64,000 nucleotides of DNA from Candidatus Vecturithrix granuli (GTDB lineage: Bacteria; Moduliflexota; Moduliflexia; Moduliflexales; Moduliflexaceae). The translations under genes and the position numbers were made by a program. The notes beneath the pieces were generated by a model. The model had not been told where the DNA came from. It saw only the letters and a list, made by a program, of their open reading frames with translations, and did no database searches. The stretch lies in contig DF820470.1 of NCBI GenBank assembly GCA_000739535.1, positions 14,582-78,581 of the forward strand. Direction: 5' to 3'. Below, piece after piece: positions 50,692 through 58,894 of the stretch; within the stretch, counting starts at the first letter, position 1; each line of letters opens with the position of its first letter.

Positions 50692-53600
50692 ATGCCTACG
50701 GTAACGGTGCTGTACGGAACAGCCTATGATGGGAAAAACCGGGAACTTTTCACCAAATGTCTGGAAAAAATCCGATGCCATGAAGGGGACGCCTGCCTGT
50801 ATTTGGTGCGGACCGATGTGCGCGTCCGTCAGTTGCGAGATTTCACGCTGCAACACCTGCCTGGATGGTTTCACTTTCCGATTTACACTTTTCCTGACTT
50901 CATTAAAATTCTTTATCAACGTTCATCTCACTCGCAACGCATTCTGACTGAGTTGGAGCAAAAAATCCTACTGGAAAGGCTACTGATCTATCGGGAAGAG
51001 CAACTCGGGGATCAATTTTATTTTCGGCAATTTCACGAACATCCCGGGATTGTCGGAAAATTGCAAGATTTTCTGAATGGGATTCGCCGCGTTGGCCTGG
51101 CTTCGCCGCAAGATTTGGAAACGGCTCTGAAACGGATTACAACGCAAGAGCGGGGATTTTTTACTGAATTGATTGAGCTATTGACGCGCTACTGTGCAGA
51201 ATTAGCTCAAAATGCGTTAAGCGATGAATCCGGGATTTTTCTTGAAATGGCGCGGCGCGCGGTTGCAGGCGAGTTAAACCTTCACCCTCTGATCAGGTCT
51301 CCGGAATTGCTGGTTCTGGAAGGATATTATGAGCTGACCATGCCGGAGCAGCAGATTTTGACAGCGTTGTGTGCGCAGTTTGAACAAACGTTTCTGACCC
51401 TGGACCTTCCAATGAACCCTTATAATATGCCGGAAGACCCCGCACTTCCCCGGGCGTTCCATCTCATGCGTGAATTTGTGCAGTTTCTCAAACAATCCGG
51501 TTTCTCGGTGCGCGAATATGCTGCTCCTCTTGAACAAAGCTCTGAACAGGTTTACATTGAGAGATCTGCCAGATTCGTTCATTTTTTCTCTTTACCGCCC
51601 GAGAAAATCTCTGTTCCATCGCAGCACATTTCCGTGCAGTCTTATCAAACCAGAAAACATGAGGTGCTTGAGATTGCCAGAGAGATCAAAAGGCTGCGCC
51701 AGTCTGGGGAAGTCTGCGAATTTCGTGAGATTGGTGTGGCGTTTCCTCTTATCGAAACATATATGCAACTCATCCGTGAAATCTTTCCACTCTTTGATAT
51801 TTCCTTTACCATGTTTCAGGGCTATTCGCTGGCATCCGCGCCTCTTGTGGTGACAGTGTTTAACCTGTTCAATATTGTTCTGGAAGACTATAGCCGCGCA
51901 GCGATTGCTCGATTCTTTGCTTCGCCCCTTGTTGCCTTTAAACCGATACATGCGAATGCGACTTCCGGCGCAGATTTGCCGGCGCTTGCGTTACATGCCG
52001 AGACCTATCCGCAGCTCGATTCGCTCGCCCTTCAGTTAGGCATTCTCAACGAAAAAGCGGAATGGGAGCAAAAATTGAGAGCATATCAAACAACGCTTGA
52101 AGCATCCGGAGCAAACCAGCCATTGCCGCCGGTTTGTTCTCTGCTTCCGGCAACCTTTGATTTTTTGGAATTTTTAGCGCAATTTGAGCAAAATGATCCG
52201 GCAGGACCCGATAGATGGTTCACTTTGCTTGAACAGAGCATCAATCGTTTTCAGATGCTCTCAGCGTTTTTGAAGGAAGAACAGCAAGCGATCCGCGAAC
52301 GTGATTCAGCCGCATTACGCGCTTTTCTCAAGCTTCTCCAGACATTACGTCAGCAATATGCTTCCTCCTCTCTGCATTGGACATTTAGAAAGTTTGTCGA
52401 AACCTTGCGTCTCGCGGTTCAGGGAGAAAGCTATTATCTGCCGGAAATCCTGGAAGACTCCGTTTTTGTGATGGGACGCCTCGATACGCGTCAGGTAGAA
52501 TTCCGCTACCTGTTTTTTGGCGGATTGGTGGAAAAAGATTTTCCCGGTCAGGGAGAACCCAATATCTTCCTGTCAGATCAGGAAACTGAAGTCCTCGGCT
52601 TAGCTACCTATAAAAAAGCCTTTGAGGAAGCGGCCTATCTCTTTTATTTAAATGTGATGAACCCTGCTGAACACTTGTATCTTTCCTATCCGCTTCAGGA
52701 AAACGACAAAGATCTGTTACGTTCAATGTATATCGAACAGATAGAAAAAACCCTGGCTGTTCAATCGCAAGCAGTGATTGAAGAAAATCCGCTGCAACAG
52801 TTGCAGCGTCTTTACACCTCAAGCGAGGTTTTACAATGGATCGGAGCGCAGCTTTTTCAGCAACACGGACATTTGAACGAGTTCTCTGGCGATCAATCGC
52901 CAGTCTCAAAGCGAAAGAACGCTGAAGCGTCCTCCGGAATTCAACAGCGGGCTTCAGCCTGCTTCAGCGTTGAGACCGGCCATTTATGGCTGGGCGAACG
53001 AGGCGTCAGCACCCAATACCTCCCCTTGTCCGACCAAATCCAGGGAGATGCTTCAATGGTATCGAACATAACCCACGCGCTCAGATTTCTGCGACAGACG
53101 CAAGGTGAGGACTATGTGCAGCATTTCCTTTCTGGCTTACGAGCGCAAGCTCTGCGCATAAGCGATGACCTGACCGAATTTGACGGAATGCTGCGCTCAG
53201 ATTACATGAAGCAGCAACTGCGCTTCTGGTATAAACGCTATGTCTATGCGGTTTCTGAATTTGATCTCTATTTTCACTGCCCGATGAAATATTTTTTCCA
53301 GCGACTGTTGTGCCTGATTCCGCCGCCGCAGATCGTGCGCGAACTGTTCGCTTCTGATGTCGGCTTGTTACTGCACAGAATTGTCGCGCGCTTTTATGCC
53401 GGTATGGCCAATGAATCTGCAGGAAAAGCTGATCTTGCCTTTCTTCAGCGGAAAGCCGATAAAACCAAATGGATAGACGAGGCGCAAGCGCGGATGGCTG
53501 AGATCGCCAGAGAAGAGCTTGCTGCATACGAGTTTTCCGGAACCTTCTGGGAATCTTTTACCCATGTTTTACTCGCAGGCCTCTCTTCCGATTCAAATCA

Positions 53601-54351
53601 GCAAGGAATCCTGGCAAAATTTATTCAATTGGAAGCGCAAGATCCCGACAAAGCTACTCCTTGTTACCTGGAAGCCCATTTTGGGATGTCCGCTGTTGCC
53701 AATCCGACACAAAATGCTGTCGAGGCTTCCGAGTTTTGCGGATATACGCTTTCTGATGCGCCGTTCTCTCTGAAAGCACAAAATCGTGATGGTCATGAGC
53801 ACACAATTCGAGTCAGAGGGAAAATTGACCGGATCGATGTGGCGTTTCCGTCGTCTGCCAACCAGGCAGGGCAAGCGAACGTCGTAATTTACGACTATAA
53901 AACTGGCAGCCTGCCTTCGGGGCAAAAACTGAAAGAAGGACGATTTCTGCAACTGCCCATCTACATTCTGGCGGCACAGGAATTGTTGGGCGAAGCCTAT
54001 AACGTTATTGCCGGCGGCTATTATCAGCTTCAATCTCCCCAGGAGATCGGCAAAAAACATCTGCTGGGCAGTAAAGAGTATGCAGATCAACAGTATTTTA
54101 AAGAGATGAGAACCGTCTTTTCAACGACCGAAGAATACCTGGCCTGGTTAACCCTGTCAGCCCGCCGGGCGATTTGCATAGACCAGGATCTGCGCCAGGG
54201 ATATTTTCACCCGACGACATTCGGAGAAACTGAAGCTGGCTGCCGCTATTGCGATTATCAACAAATTTGTCGTGTGGATCATCAGCGCATGAGTAAATTT
54301 CAGGCCTCAGAACCTGACATGACATACGAAAATCTTGACACAATCCCATAA
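50692..54351 (+). CDS. AddB-like exonuclease subunit with Fe-S nuclease domain
   Basis: This 1219-aa protein resembles AddB/RexB. The N-terminal helicase-like region has a degenerate Walker A (YGTAYDGKNRE instead of GxxGxGKT), so ATP hydrolysis is doubtful. The C-terminal RecB-type nuclease has GKIDRIDVAF (~1045) and VVIYDYKTGSLPSGQ (~1066), and four cysteines able to hold a 4Fe-4S cluster: HCPMKYFF near 861, then GCRYCDYQQICR near 1183-1192. Such proteins process double-strand DNA ends with AddA. addA is not adjacent. Residues ~733-770 are encoded by a 114-nt dispersed palindrome (copy B) inserted in frame. The start follows GGGAGGAACGCTC. Confidence 0.85.
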   Translation: MPTVTVLYGTAYDGKNRELFTKCLEKIRCHEGDACLYLVRTDVRVRQLRDFTLQHLPGWFHFPIYTFPDFIKILYQRSSHSQRILTELEQKILLERLLIYREEQLGDQFYFRQFHEHPGIVGKLQDFLNGIRRVGLASPQDLETALKRITTQERGFFTELIELLTRYCAELAQNALSDESGIFLEMARRAVAGELNLHPLIRSPELLVLEGYYELTMPEQQILTALCAQFEQTFLTLDLPMNPYNMPEDPALPRAFHLMREFVQFLKQSGFSVREYAAPLEQSSEQVYIERSARFVHFFSLPPEKISVPSQHISVQSYQTRKHEVLEIAREIKRLRQSGEVCEFREIGVAFPLIETYMQLIREIFPLFDISFTMFQGYSLASAPLVVTVFNLFNIVLEDYSRAAIARFFASPLVAFKPIHANATSGADLPALALHAETYPQLDSLALQLGILNEKAEWEQKLRAYQTTLEASGANQPLPPVCSLLPATFDFLEFLAQFEQNDPAGPDRWFTLLEQSINRFQMLSAFLKEEQQAIRERDSAALRAFLKLLQTLRQQYASSSLHWTFRKFVETLRLAVQGESYYLPEILEDSVFVMGRLDTRQVEFRYLFFGGLVEKDFPGQGEPNIFLSDQETEVLGLATYKKAFEEAAYLFYLNVMNPAEHLYLSYPLQENDKDLLRSMYIEQIEKTLAVQSQAVIEENPLQQLQRLYTSSEVLQWIGAQLFQQHGHLNEFSGDQSPVSKRKNAEASSGIQQRASACFSVETGHLWLGERGVSTQYLPLSDQIQGDASMVSNITHALRFLRQTQGEDYVQHFLSGLRAQALRISDDLTEFDGMLRSDYMKQQLRFWYKRYVYAVSEFDLYFHCPMKYFFQRLLCLIPPPQIVRELFASDVGLLLHRIVARFYAGMANESAGKADLAFLQRKADKTKWIDEAQARMAEIAREELAAYEFSGTFWESFTHVLLAGLSSDSNQQGILAKFIQLEAQDPDKATPCYLEAHFGMSAVANPTQNAVEASEFCGYTLSDAPFSLKAQNRDGHEHTIRVRGKIDRIDVAFPSSANQAGQANVVIYDYKTGSLPSGQKLKEGRFLQLPIYILAAQELLGEAYNVIAGGYYQLQSPQEIGKKHLLGSKEYADQQYFKEMRTVFSTTEEYLAWLTLSARRAICIDQDLRQGYFHPTTFGETEAGCRYCDYQQICRVDHQRMSKFQASEPDMTYENLDTIP
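52886..52999 (+). repeat. 114-nt coding palindrome, copy B (inside addB-like gene)
   Basis: It begins CTGGCGATCAATCGCCAGTC and ends ATTTATGGCTGGGCGAAC, like copy A at 26,758-26,871. It is read in frame as GDQSPVSKRKNAEASSGIQQ, then RASACFSVETGHLWLGE. The host protein continues normally on both sides (QHGHLNEFS before; RGVSTQYLPLS after). This is the pattern of a protein-tolerated insertion, like the palindromic coding elements of Rickettsia. Confidence 0.92.
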
Positions 54352-54420
54352 GTAATCATAAGGTGTAATGGTCAATCGGTTTTTGTTTACACCAATGAAA
54401 CTCGTATTTTCAAAAGATTC

Positions 54421-54603
54421 ATGTACCGCGAAACTCCAGTTTCGCGGCAGTAGCAATGGTGCGCGAAACTGGAATTTTGTGCTACATTTCCATAGGAGTT
54501 GTCATGAGCGTAGGCTCACCCGACGCAATGAAAATCAGATGTACCGCGAAACTCCAGTTTCGCGGCTGTCAACGATGCGCGAAACTGGAGTTTCGCGCTA
54601 CAT
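54421..54603 (+). repeat. Two double-palindrome repeats (copies 3 and 4) with linker hairpin
   Basis: Copy 3 (54,421-54,487, slightly decayed: GGAATTTTGTGCTACAT) and copy 4 (54,539-54,603) are in the same orientation. The linker between them (CATGAGCGTAGGCTCACCCG, then ACGCAATGAAAATCAG) is the counterpart of the third hairpin found in the cas2 insertion. Together they fill the gap between the addB-like gene and the aldo/keto reductase. Confidence 0.9.
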
Positions 54604-54622
54604 TTTCAAAGGAGGAGAATTG

Positions 54623-55771
54623 ATGTTATATCGAACGATGCCGAAGATCAAAGAGCAACTTTCCATTCTCGGCATGGGGTGTATGCGCCTGCCCCAGAAC
54701 GACCCGCAGGACCCGAAAACTATTGATGAAGCCCGGGCCATCGAAATCGTGCGACATGCGATTGACCGGGGCGTGAATTATGTGGATACGGCTTATCCCT
54801 ATCATAGCGGCGAAAGCGAGCCGTTTCTCAAACGAGCTTTGGGCAATGGCTATCGTCAAAAGGTGCAGCTTGCCACAAAACTGCCAAGCTGGCTGATTCA
54901 GACGGATGAAGATCCGGATCGTTATTTACATGAGCAACTGGAACGTTTAGGCACGGACACGATTGATTTCTATTTATTGCACGGACTCAAACGGGATCGT
55001 TGGGAAACGCTCAAGCGCGTGCGATACGAACGATTTTTAGAACGAGCGATTCGGAACGGTAAAATCCGCTATGCCGGATTTTCCTTTCATGGAGATCGCA
55101 GCATTTTTAAAGAGATTATTGATGAATATGATTGGACCTTTTGTCAAATTCAATACAATTATCTTGATGAACATTTTCAGGCCGGGAAAGAAGGACTGGA
55201 ATATGCGTTTCAGAAGGGGATCGGCGTCATTATTATGGAACCGTTGCGCGGCGGCAAAATTGCCGGACAGGCCCCCGAAGCGATCATGTCCATCTGGAAT
55301 CAATCGCCTCAAAGGCGAACTCCGGCGGAATGGGGACTGCGCTGGGTCTGGAACCATCCTGAAGTCTCGGTCGTGTTAAGCGGCATGTCTACACTGGATC
55401 AACTCAAAGAAAATCTTCGAACCGCGGAGCAAGGCGAACCTCACTCGCTTACAGAAGAAGAATCGCGCCTGGTTGAGCGGGTAAAAGCCGAATACAAACG
55501 GCGCATCAAAGTGAATTGCACCAATTGCGGCTATTGCTTGCCCTGCCCGAACAATGTCAATATTCCCGACTGTTTCAGCCGTTATAATGGCGCGTTCCTG
55601 TTCGATAATGTGGAAGAAGCCAAAAAGAATTATCTTCTGTTTGTACCCGAGGCGCAGCGGGCATCGCAGTGCATTGCCTGCGGCGAGTGTGAAGGTAAAT
55701 GTCCACAGCAGCTTCCTATCAGAGACTTGTTGCGCGATGTCGCGCAACTCTTTGAAACGTCAGCCGTTTAG
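54623..55771 (+). CDS. Aldo/keto reductase with C-terminal 4Fe-4S domain
   Basis: This 382-aa protein has an AKR barrel with catalytic residues in NYVDTAYPYHSGESE (Asp, Tyr), LATKLPSW (Lys) and IDFYLLHGL (His), and an NADPH-site region VVLSGMSTLDQLKENL. A C-terminal ferredoxin-like extension has CTNCGYCLPCP and CIACGECEGKCPQ, enough for two 4Fe-4S clusters. Substrate unknown; such proteins are thought to couple carbonyl reduction to iron-sulphur electron transfer in anaerobes. ATG 54623 follows GGAGGAGAATTG; the longer open frame from 54368 translates the palindromic repeats and is rejected. Confidence 0.93.
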   Translation: MLYRTMPKIKEQLSILGMGCMRLPQNDPQDPKTIDEARAIEIVRHAIDRGVNYVDTAYPYHSGESEPFLKRALGNGYRQKVQLATKLPSWLIQTDEDPDRYLHEQLERLGTDTIDFYLLHGLKRDRWETLKRVRYERFLERAIRNGKIRYAGFSFHGDRSIFKEIIDEYDWTFCQIQYNYLDEHFQAGKEGLEYAFQKGIGVIIMEPLRGGKIAGQAPEAIMSIWNQSPQRRTPAEWGLRWVWNHPEVSVVLSGMSTLDQLKENLRTAEQGEPHSLTEEESRLVERVKAEYKRRIKVNCTNCGYCLPCPNNVNIPDCFSRYNGAFLFDNVEEAKKNYLLFVPEAQRASQCIACGECEGKCPQQLPIRDLLRDVAQLFETSAV

Positions 55772-55779
55772 GAGTCGTT

Positions 55780-57420
55780 ATGCAAACAACCCGGCATGAG
55801 TTTTTCCGCAATATGACGCTTGCCCTGTCGCATCAGCAAGATGGGAACAGGATGCTCGCTCTGGCTTATTGGGAGAATGTGCTGCGTTTCTTGCCCGAAC
55901 CGATTCAAATTCATAATGAAATTCTGGAAGAGTGCCATCGCCTGGTGAACCGAGAAATTTCCGATGGGCCTTCTCACCTGGAGCAAATGCAAGAGAAGCT
56001 TGAAACCCTCACACATCTCTATCGTCAGGAGCTTTCCGAAGAAGATGAATTTATTGCCCAACAAATCTATAAAGCTCTCTATCAGCAGTGTGGAGGGCAT
56101 TTCATTCTCGCGCTGGCCTATTGGAAAAATGTCCGGATTTTGCTCTCTCCTGATGCGCTCGTCATTACTCTCGCAGTCCAGGATTTGTGCTGGAATGCGC
56201 GCCAATTGCTGCAATCTGGTTGTATACAGGAATGTCTTGATCTCTATCGCCAGATTCTGCGAACCTTTCCGGAATTTCTCGAAGGATACATAAATCTGAG
56301 TCTGATTCTTTACCAACACCACCAGTCCCCGGTGGTCAGGCCGCTTCTTGACCAGATCCCTGAGCGTTACAAAGAAGACTTTCTTGTCAAACAGTATCGC
56401 GAACTATATCAGACGCTTGAAGAGATCTCAACTCAATTTGAACATGTTCCCTATGCGGCAATTGAGCACCTTGTCAGCGATTTGCGGATCGAGAATACTT
56501 TTTATCCCTCGATTGATGACGACTATTTTGAAAATTTCATCATGGAGCTGGTCGAACGCGAAAAACGCTTTTTTGAAAGACGGCGCAAAGCGCGGGAACA
56601 AAAAGCGATGGCGAAAACCAGCCAGCAGCTTGCTAAAGAAGGAATTGCCCTGGGACAGCGGGTCACAATGGCAAAACACGCCGCGAGTGAAGACATTCAT
56701 ATCTTTTTATACGATAATCATATTCGGATTGCAGAAGTGCTGTTGAATAATCCAAATATGACGGCTGATGATGTCCTGGTCATGGCGCAAACCACACATG
56801 TTTCGGAAATTTTGACCCATCTGAAAAATCATCATAAATGGGGCGCGCTGCACAACATTCGTTTCACCATTTTGCTCAATCCCCAAACCCTACCTGAAGA
56901 TGCCATTCAGTTGCTTGCAGCATTCAATCTCAGTGATCTTGCCAAAGTGTTCCATAAAAAAACTCTCTCGCCTGAAGTGCGCATACGGGCGAAAGACAGA
57001 ATTCAACAGATTTTCCAAAATCTTTCCCAATATGAAAAATTCGCAGTCATCGAAGCGTCTGCCGGAGAAATTCTGAAATTACTTGACCGGGTGCAATTTG
57101 ATCTGTCCTCGTTTTTACTCAATCTTCTTGGGAAATTTCACGATCAACCGGATATTGTGGTGAACATCTGTCGGTGGAAACTTGCCCCGGCCAATATTCT
57201 TGCTGTGATCGGAAGAAATGAGCAACTTACCCACAATTTGAGAATCGTTTTTGCGCTGCTCTCAAATCCTAAAACCCCTGCGGAAACAGTGATATCATTA
57301 TTACAAACGACATTACAAACGACTGCCAAAAGGGATTTACACTATCTCTTGTTGAATCAGCACCTTCCTGCTTCCGTCAAACAAGCAATTACTATGTTTT
57401 TTCCTCATCTTACCAAATAG
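55780..57420 (+). CDS. TPR/helical-repeat protein of unknown function
   Basis: This 546-aa, cytoplasmic, all-helical protein has no signal peptide. The N-terminal half has TPR-like helices (LALAYWENVLRFLPEPIQI; LALAYWKNVRILLSPDALVI; CLDLYRQILRTFPEFLEGYI). A charged segment (~265-300, EREKRFFERRRKAREQKAMA) is followed by HEAT-like repeats, including LLNNPNMTADDVLVMAQTTH and LSNPKTPAETVISLLQ, a pattern seen in proteins of the DUF2336/leucine-rich-repeat-variant kind. It starts 8 bp after the reductase and is probably in its operon. I do not recognise the specific family. Confidence 0.7.
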   Translation: MQTTRHEFFRNMTLALSHQQDGNRMLALAYWENVLRFLPEPIQIHNEILEECHRLVNREISDGPSHLEQMQEKLETLTHLYRQELSEEDEFIAQQIYKALYQQCGGHFILALAYWKNVRILLSPDALVITLAVQDLCWNARQLLQSGCIQECLDLYRQILRTFPEFLEGYINLSLILYQHHQSPVVRPLLDQIPERYKEDFLVKQYRELYQTLEEISTQFEHVPYAAIEHLVSDLRIENTFYPSIDDDYFENFIMELVEREKRFFERRRKAREQKAMAKTSQQLAKEGIALGQRVTMAKHAASEDIHIFLYDNHIRIAEVLLNNPNMTADDVLVMAQTTHVSEILTHLKNHHKWGALHNIRFTILLNPQTLPEDAIQLLAAFNLSDLAKVFHKKTLSPEVRIRAKDRIQQIFQNLSQYEKFAVIEASAGEILKLLDRVQFDLSSFLLNLLGKFHDQPDIVVNICRWKLAPANILAVIGRNEQLTHNLRIVFALLSNPKTPAETVISLLQTTLQTTAKRDLHYLLLNQHLPASVKQAITMFFPHLTK

Positions 57421-57515
57421 TTTTGCAGAGTTTTTTCTTCAACCTACCCCTGTCATTCTTGTCTAACAAACGTATAGAGAATTTTTTATAAAGAATATTC
57501 TTGAGTTGCACTCTT

Positions 57516-57545
57516 GACTTCCCATAGGTCAGAACGATATATAAG
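57516..57545 (+). promoter_or_regulatory. Candidate promoter of the small basic protein gene
   Basis: TTGACT (57516-57521) and TATAAG (57540-57545) are separated by 18 bp, ~80 bp before the ATG at 57623. This is the cleanest sigma-70-like pair among the protein genes here. Confidence 0.55.
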
Positions 57546-57622
57546 ATCATACAAAAAAACTTTCCCGATTCCTGAACTTTAAGCGAAAGTTTTTGTCTAT
57601 CAAAATTGAGAGGTGAACACGG

Positions 57623-57790
57623 ATGAAAAAAGCATTACTTAGACGAAAACGCAGAAAACCGAACAGGATGAAGAAAAAGGTTGTGACCATTCTGCCGTCT
57701 AAAAAAGAAAGTGAAAAACGAGGAAAATATACGCGCAGTAAAGTCAAAGAAGAACTTGTATCAATTATTCAAGAAGAAATAAGTGCATAA
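57623..57790 (+). CDS. Small basic protein, unknown function
   Basis: A 55-aa frame reads MKKALLRRKRRKPNRMKKKV, then VTILPSKKESEKRGKYTRSK, then VKEELVSIIQEEISA. GAGAGGTGAACACGG precedes the ATG, a promoter-like pair lies upstream, and a strong hairpin follows, so it looks like a real monocistronic gene. The N-terminus is rich in Lys/Arg and could bind nucleic acid; the C-terminus is an amphipathic helix. I recognise no family. Confidence 0.6.
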   Translation: MKKALLRRKRRKPNRMKKKVVTILPSKKESEKRGKYTRSKVKEELVSIIQEEISA

Positions 57791-57834
57791 CAGCATGTTT
57801 TCCTTTTTTATTTCCCATCCTGATTCTTTGCATG

Positions 57835-57870
57835 TGTGGGCTGCTTTGGAATGTTCCGAAACAGCCCACA
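57835..57870. terminator. Hairpin between converging genes
   Basis: TGTGGGCTG (57835-57843) and CAGCCCACA (57862-57870) form a 9-bp stem continued by TTTGGAA/TTCCGAAA. It lies between the small basic protein gene and siaC, which converge, so it probably stops both transcripts. There is no long T tract. Confidence 0.6.
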
Positions 57871-57925
57871 AACATCAACAGGTGAGGTGCGCCTGAATTC
57901 TGAAATGTTGGCACCGGCTAAAGAA

Positions 57926-58321
57926 CTATTCACTGTGCTTTTTCACAAAATGAAAGGTGATGGAAGGAAAATCTTCCTGAAATTCCTGGCCGAATTCCAG
58001 CATATCTTCATCCTCTTCTTCATAAATCCAATTCACTGTGCTCTGAATTCCCTTATTAAGAGTTTGCTCGTTTAAAAGATCAAACAAATCTAATAAAACT
58101 TTTGAAGAGCTGCTATTAAAATAGATGATTTCTATGTTGAGCAGAATATCCGCCTGGCTTTTTAGACGCGAAAAATAACCGTGTAACCAATCAAACATCG
58201 GCGCGTAAAATGCCATGGCATTTTCAGGATAAGAATAGCCTTTAATCTCAAGAATATTTTTCTCAACATCAAAAGCAATATGGGGGGTATATTCTGTTGC
58301 GTGAATTATAAGATTCTCCAT
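57926..58321 (-). CDS. siaC: SiaC-like regulatory phosphoprotein (DUF1987)
   Basis: This 131-aa protein fits the SiaC family. It has TPHIAFDVEKNILEIKGYSY and PENAMAFYAPMFDWLHGYF, then LLNIEIIYFNSSSSKVLLDL. In Pseudomonas, SiaC is phosphorylated at a Thr in this position by SiaB and dephosphorylated by SiaA, and the free form activates the diguanylate cyclase SiaD. Here residues 70-73 are serines, so phosphorylation would be on Ser. It is the last gene of the siaABC run, 12 bp after siaB. No siaD follows. Confidence 0.88.
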   Translation of the reverse strand: MENLIIHATEYTPHIAFDVEKNILEIKGYSYPENAMAFYAPMFDWLHGYFSRLKSQADILLNIEIIYFNSSSSKVLLDLFDLLNEQTLNKGIQSTVNWIYEEEDEDMLEFGQEFQEDFPSITFHFVKKHSE

Positions 58322-58333
58322 AGTCGCGTCCTT

Positions 58334-58894
58334 TTAAATAATCGTCTTCAATGAGAAGAAAGAGGTGTGTTCATCAATGGGTTTAAAATCAAATTCTATC
58401 GGCTGACTGGCTTTTTTCGCCATTTCCACAAACCCTAATCCGGCGCCTTTACTCTCGTTTTCAGGGCTTTTCCGCCGTTGTTCCTGATAATACTGCTTGA
58501 GTTCAGCTTTATTCATATTACGTAAATTTGTCAATTTTTTCTGAAGAATCGGAACTTTTCTGTTAGCAATCACATTCCCGCTCAACACAAAATAGTGTTC
58601 TTGATCATACCCTACTGCGATAATACCCTGGCGTAATACTGGTTCAGCGTGTTCATGTTCCACTTTTTGAGCGGTAAGGTTTTCATCTGAATAATGAAGA
58701 ATATTTTGCACTTTTTCCACAATCACGGAAAACACCCGCAGAATTGTGGTCCGACTGGCTTGTTCCAGCGACATTTTCTGTTCGAGAATTCCCATAATAT
58801 CTGCTAACAAATTTTGCGAAATCGGTCCCACATAGCAGAAAAAAATATGGGAGCGTTCTAGTTCATTTTTTAAGTCATATAAATACTGCAGCAT
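58334..58894 (-). CDS. siaB: SiaB-family protein kinase
   Basis: This 186-aa protein resembles SiaB (DUF6272): SHIFFCYVGPISQNLLADIM, TTILRVFSVIVEKVQNILHY, and near the end a glycine-rich ATP-lid-like NESKGAGLGFVEMAKKASQP followed by FDFKPIDEHTSFFSLKTII. The fold is GHKL/histidine-kinase-like, and it phosphorylates its SiaC partner. It overlaps siaA by 1 bp. Assignment is supported mainly by the siaA-siaB-siaC order. Confidence 0.85.
   Translation of the reverse strand: MLQYLYDLKNELERSHIFFCYVGPISQNLLADIMGILEQKMSLEQASRTTILRVFSVIVEKVQNILHYSDENLTAQKVEHEHAEPVLRQGIIAVGYDQEHYFVLSGNVIANRKVPILQKKLTNLRNMNKAELKQYYQEQRRKSPENESKGAGLGFVEMAKKASQPIEFDFKPIDEHTSFFSLKTII

Noticed and set aside
54368-54622. 85-residue N-terminal extension of the aldo/keto reductase
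   Set aside because: It translates two palindromic repeats; the ATG at 54623 follows GGAGGAG.
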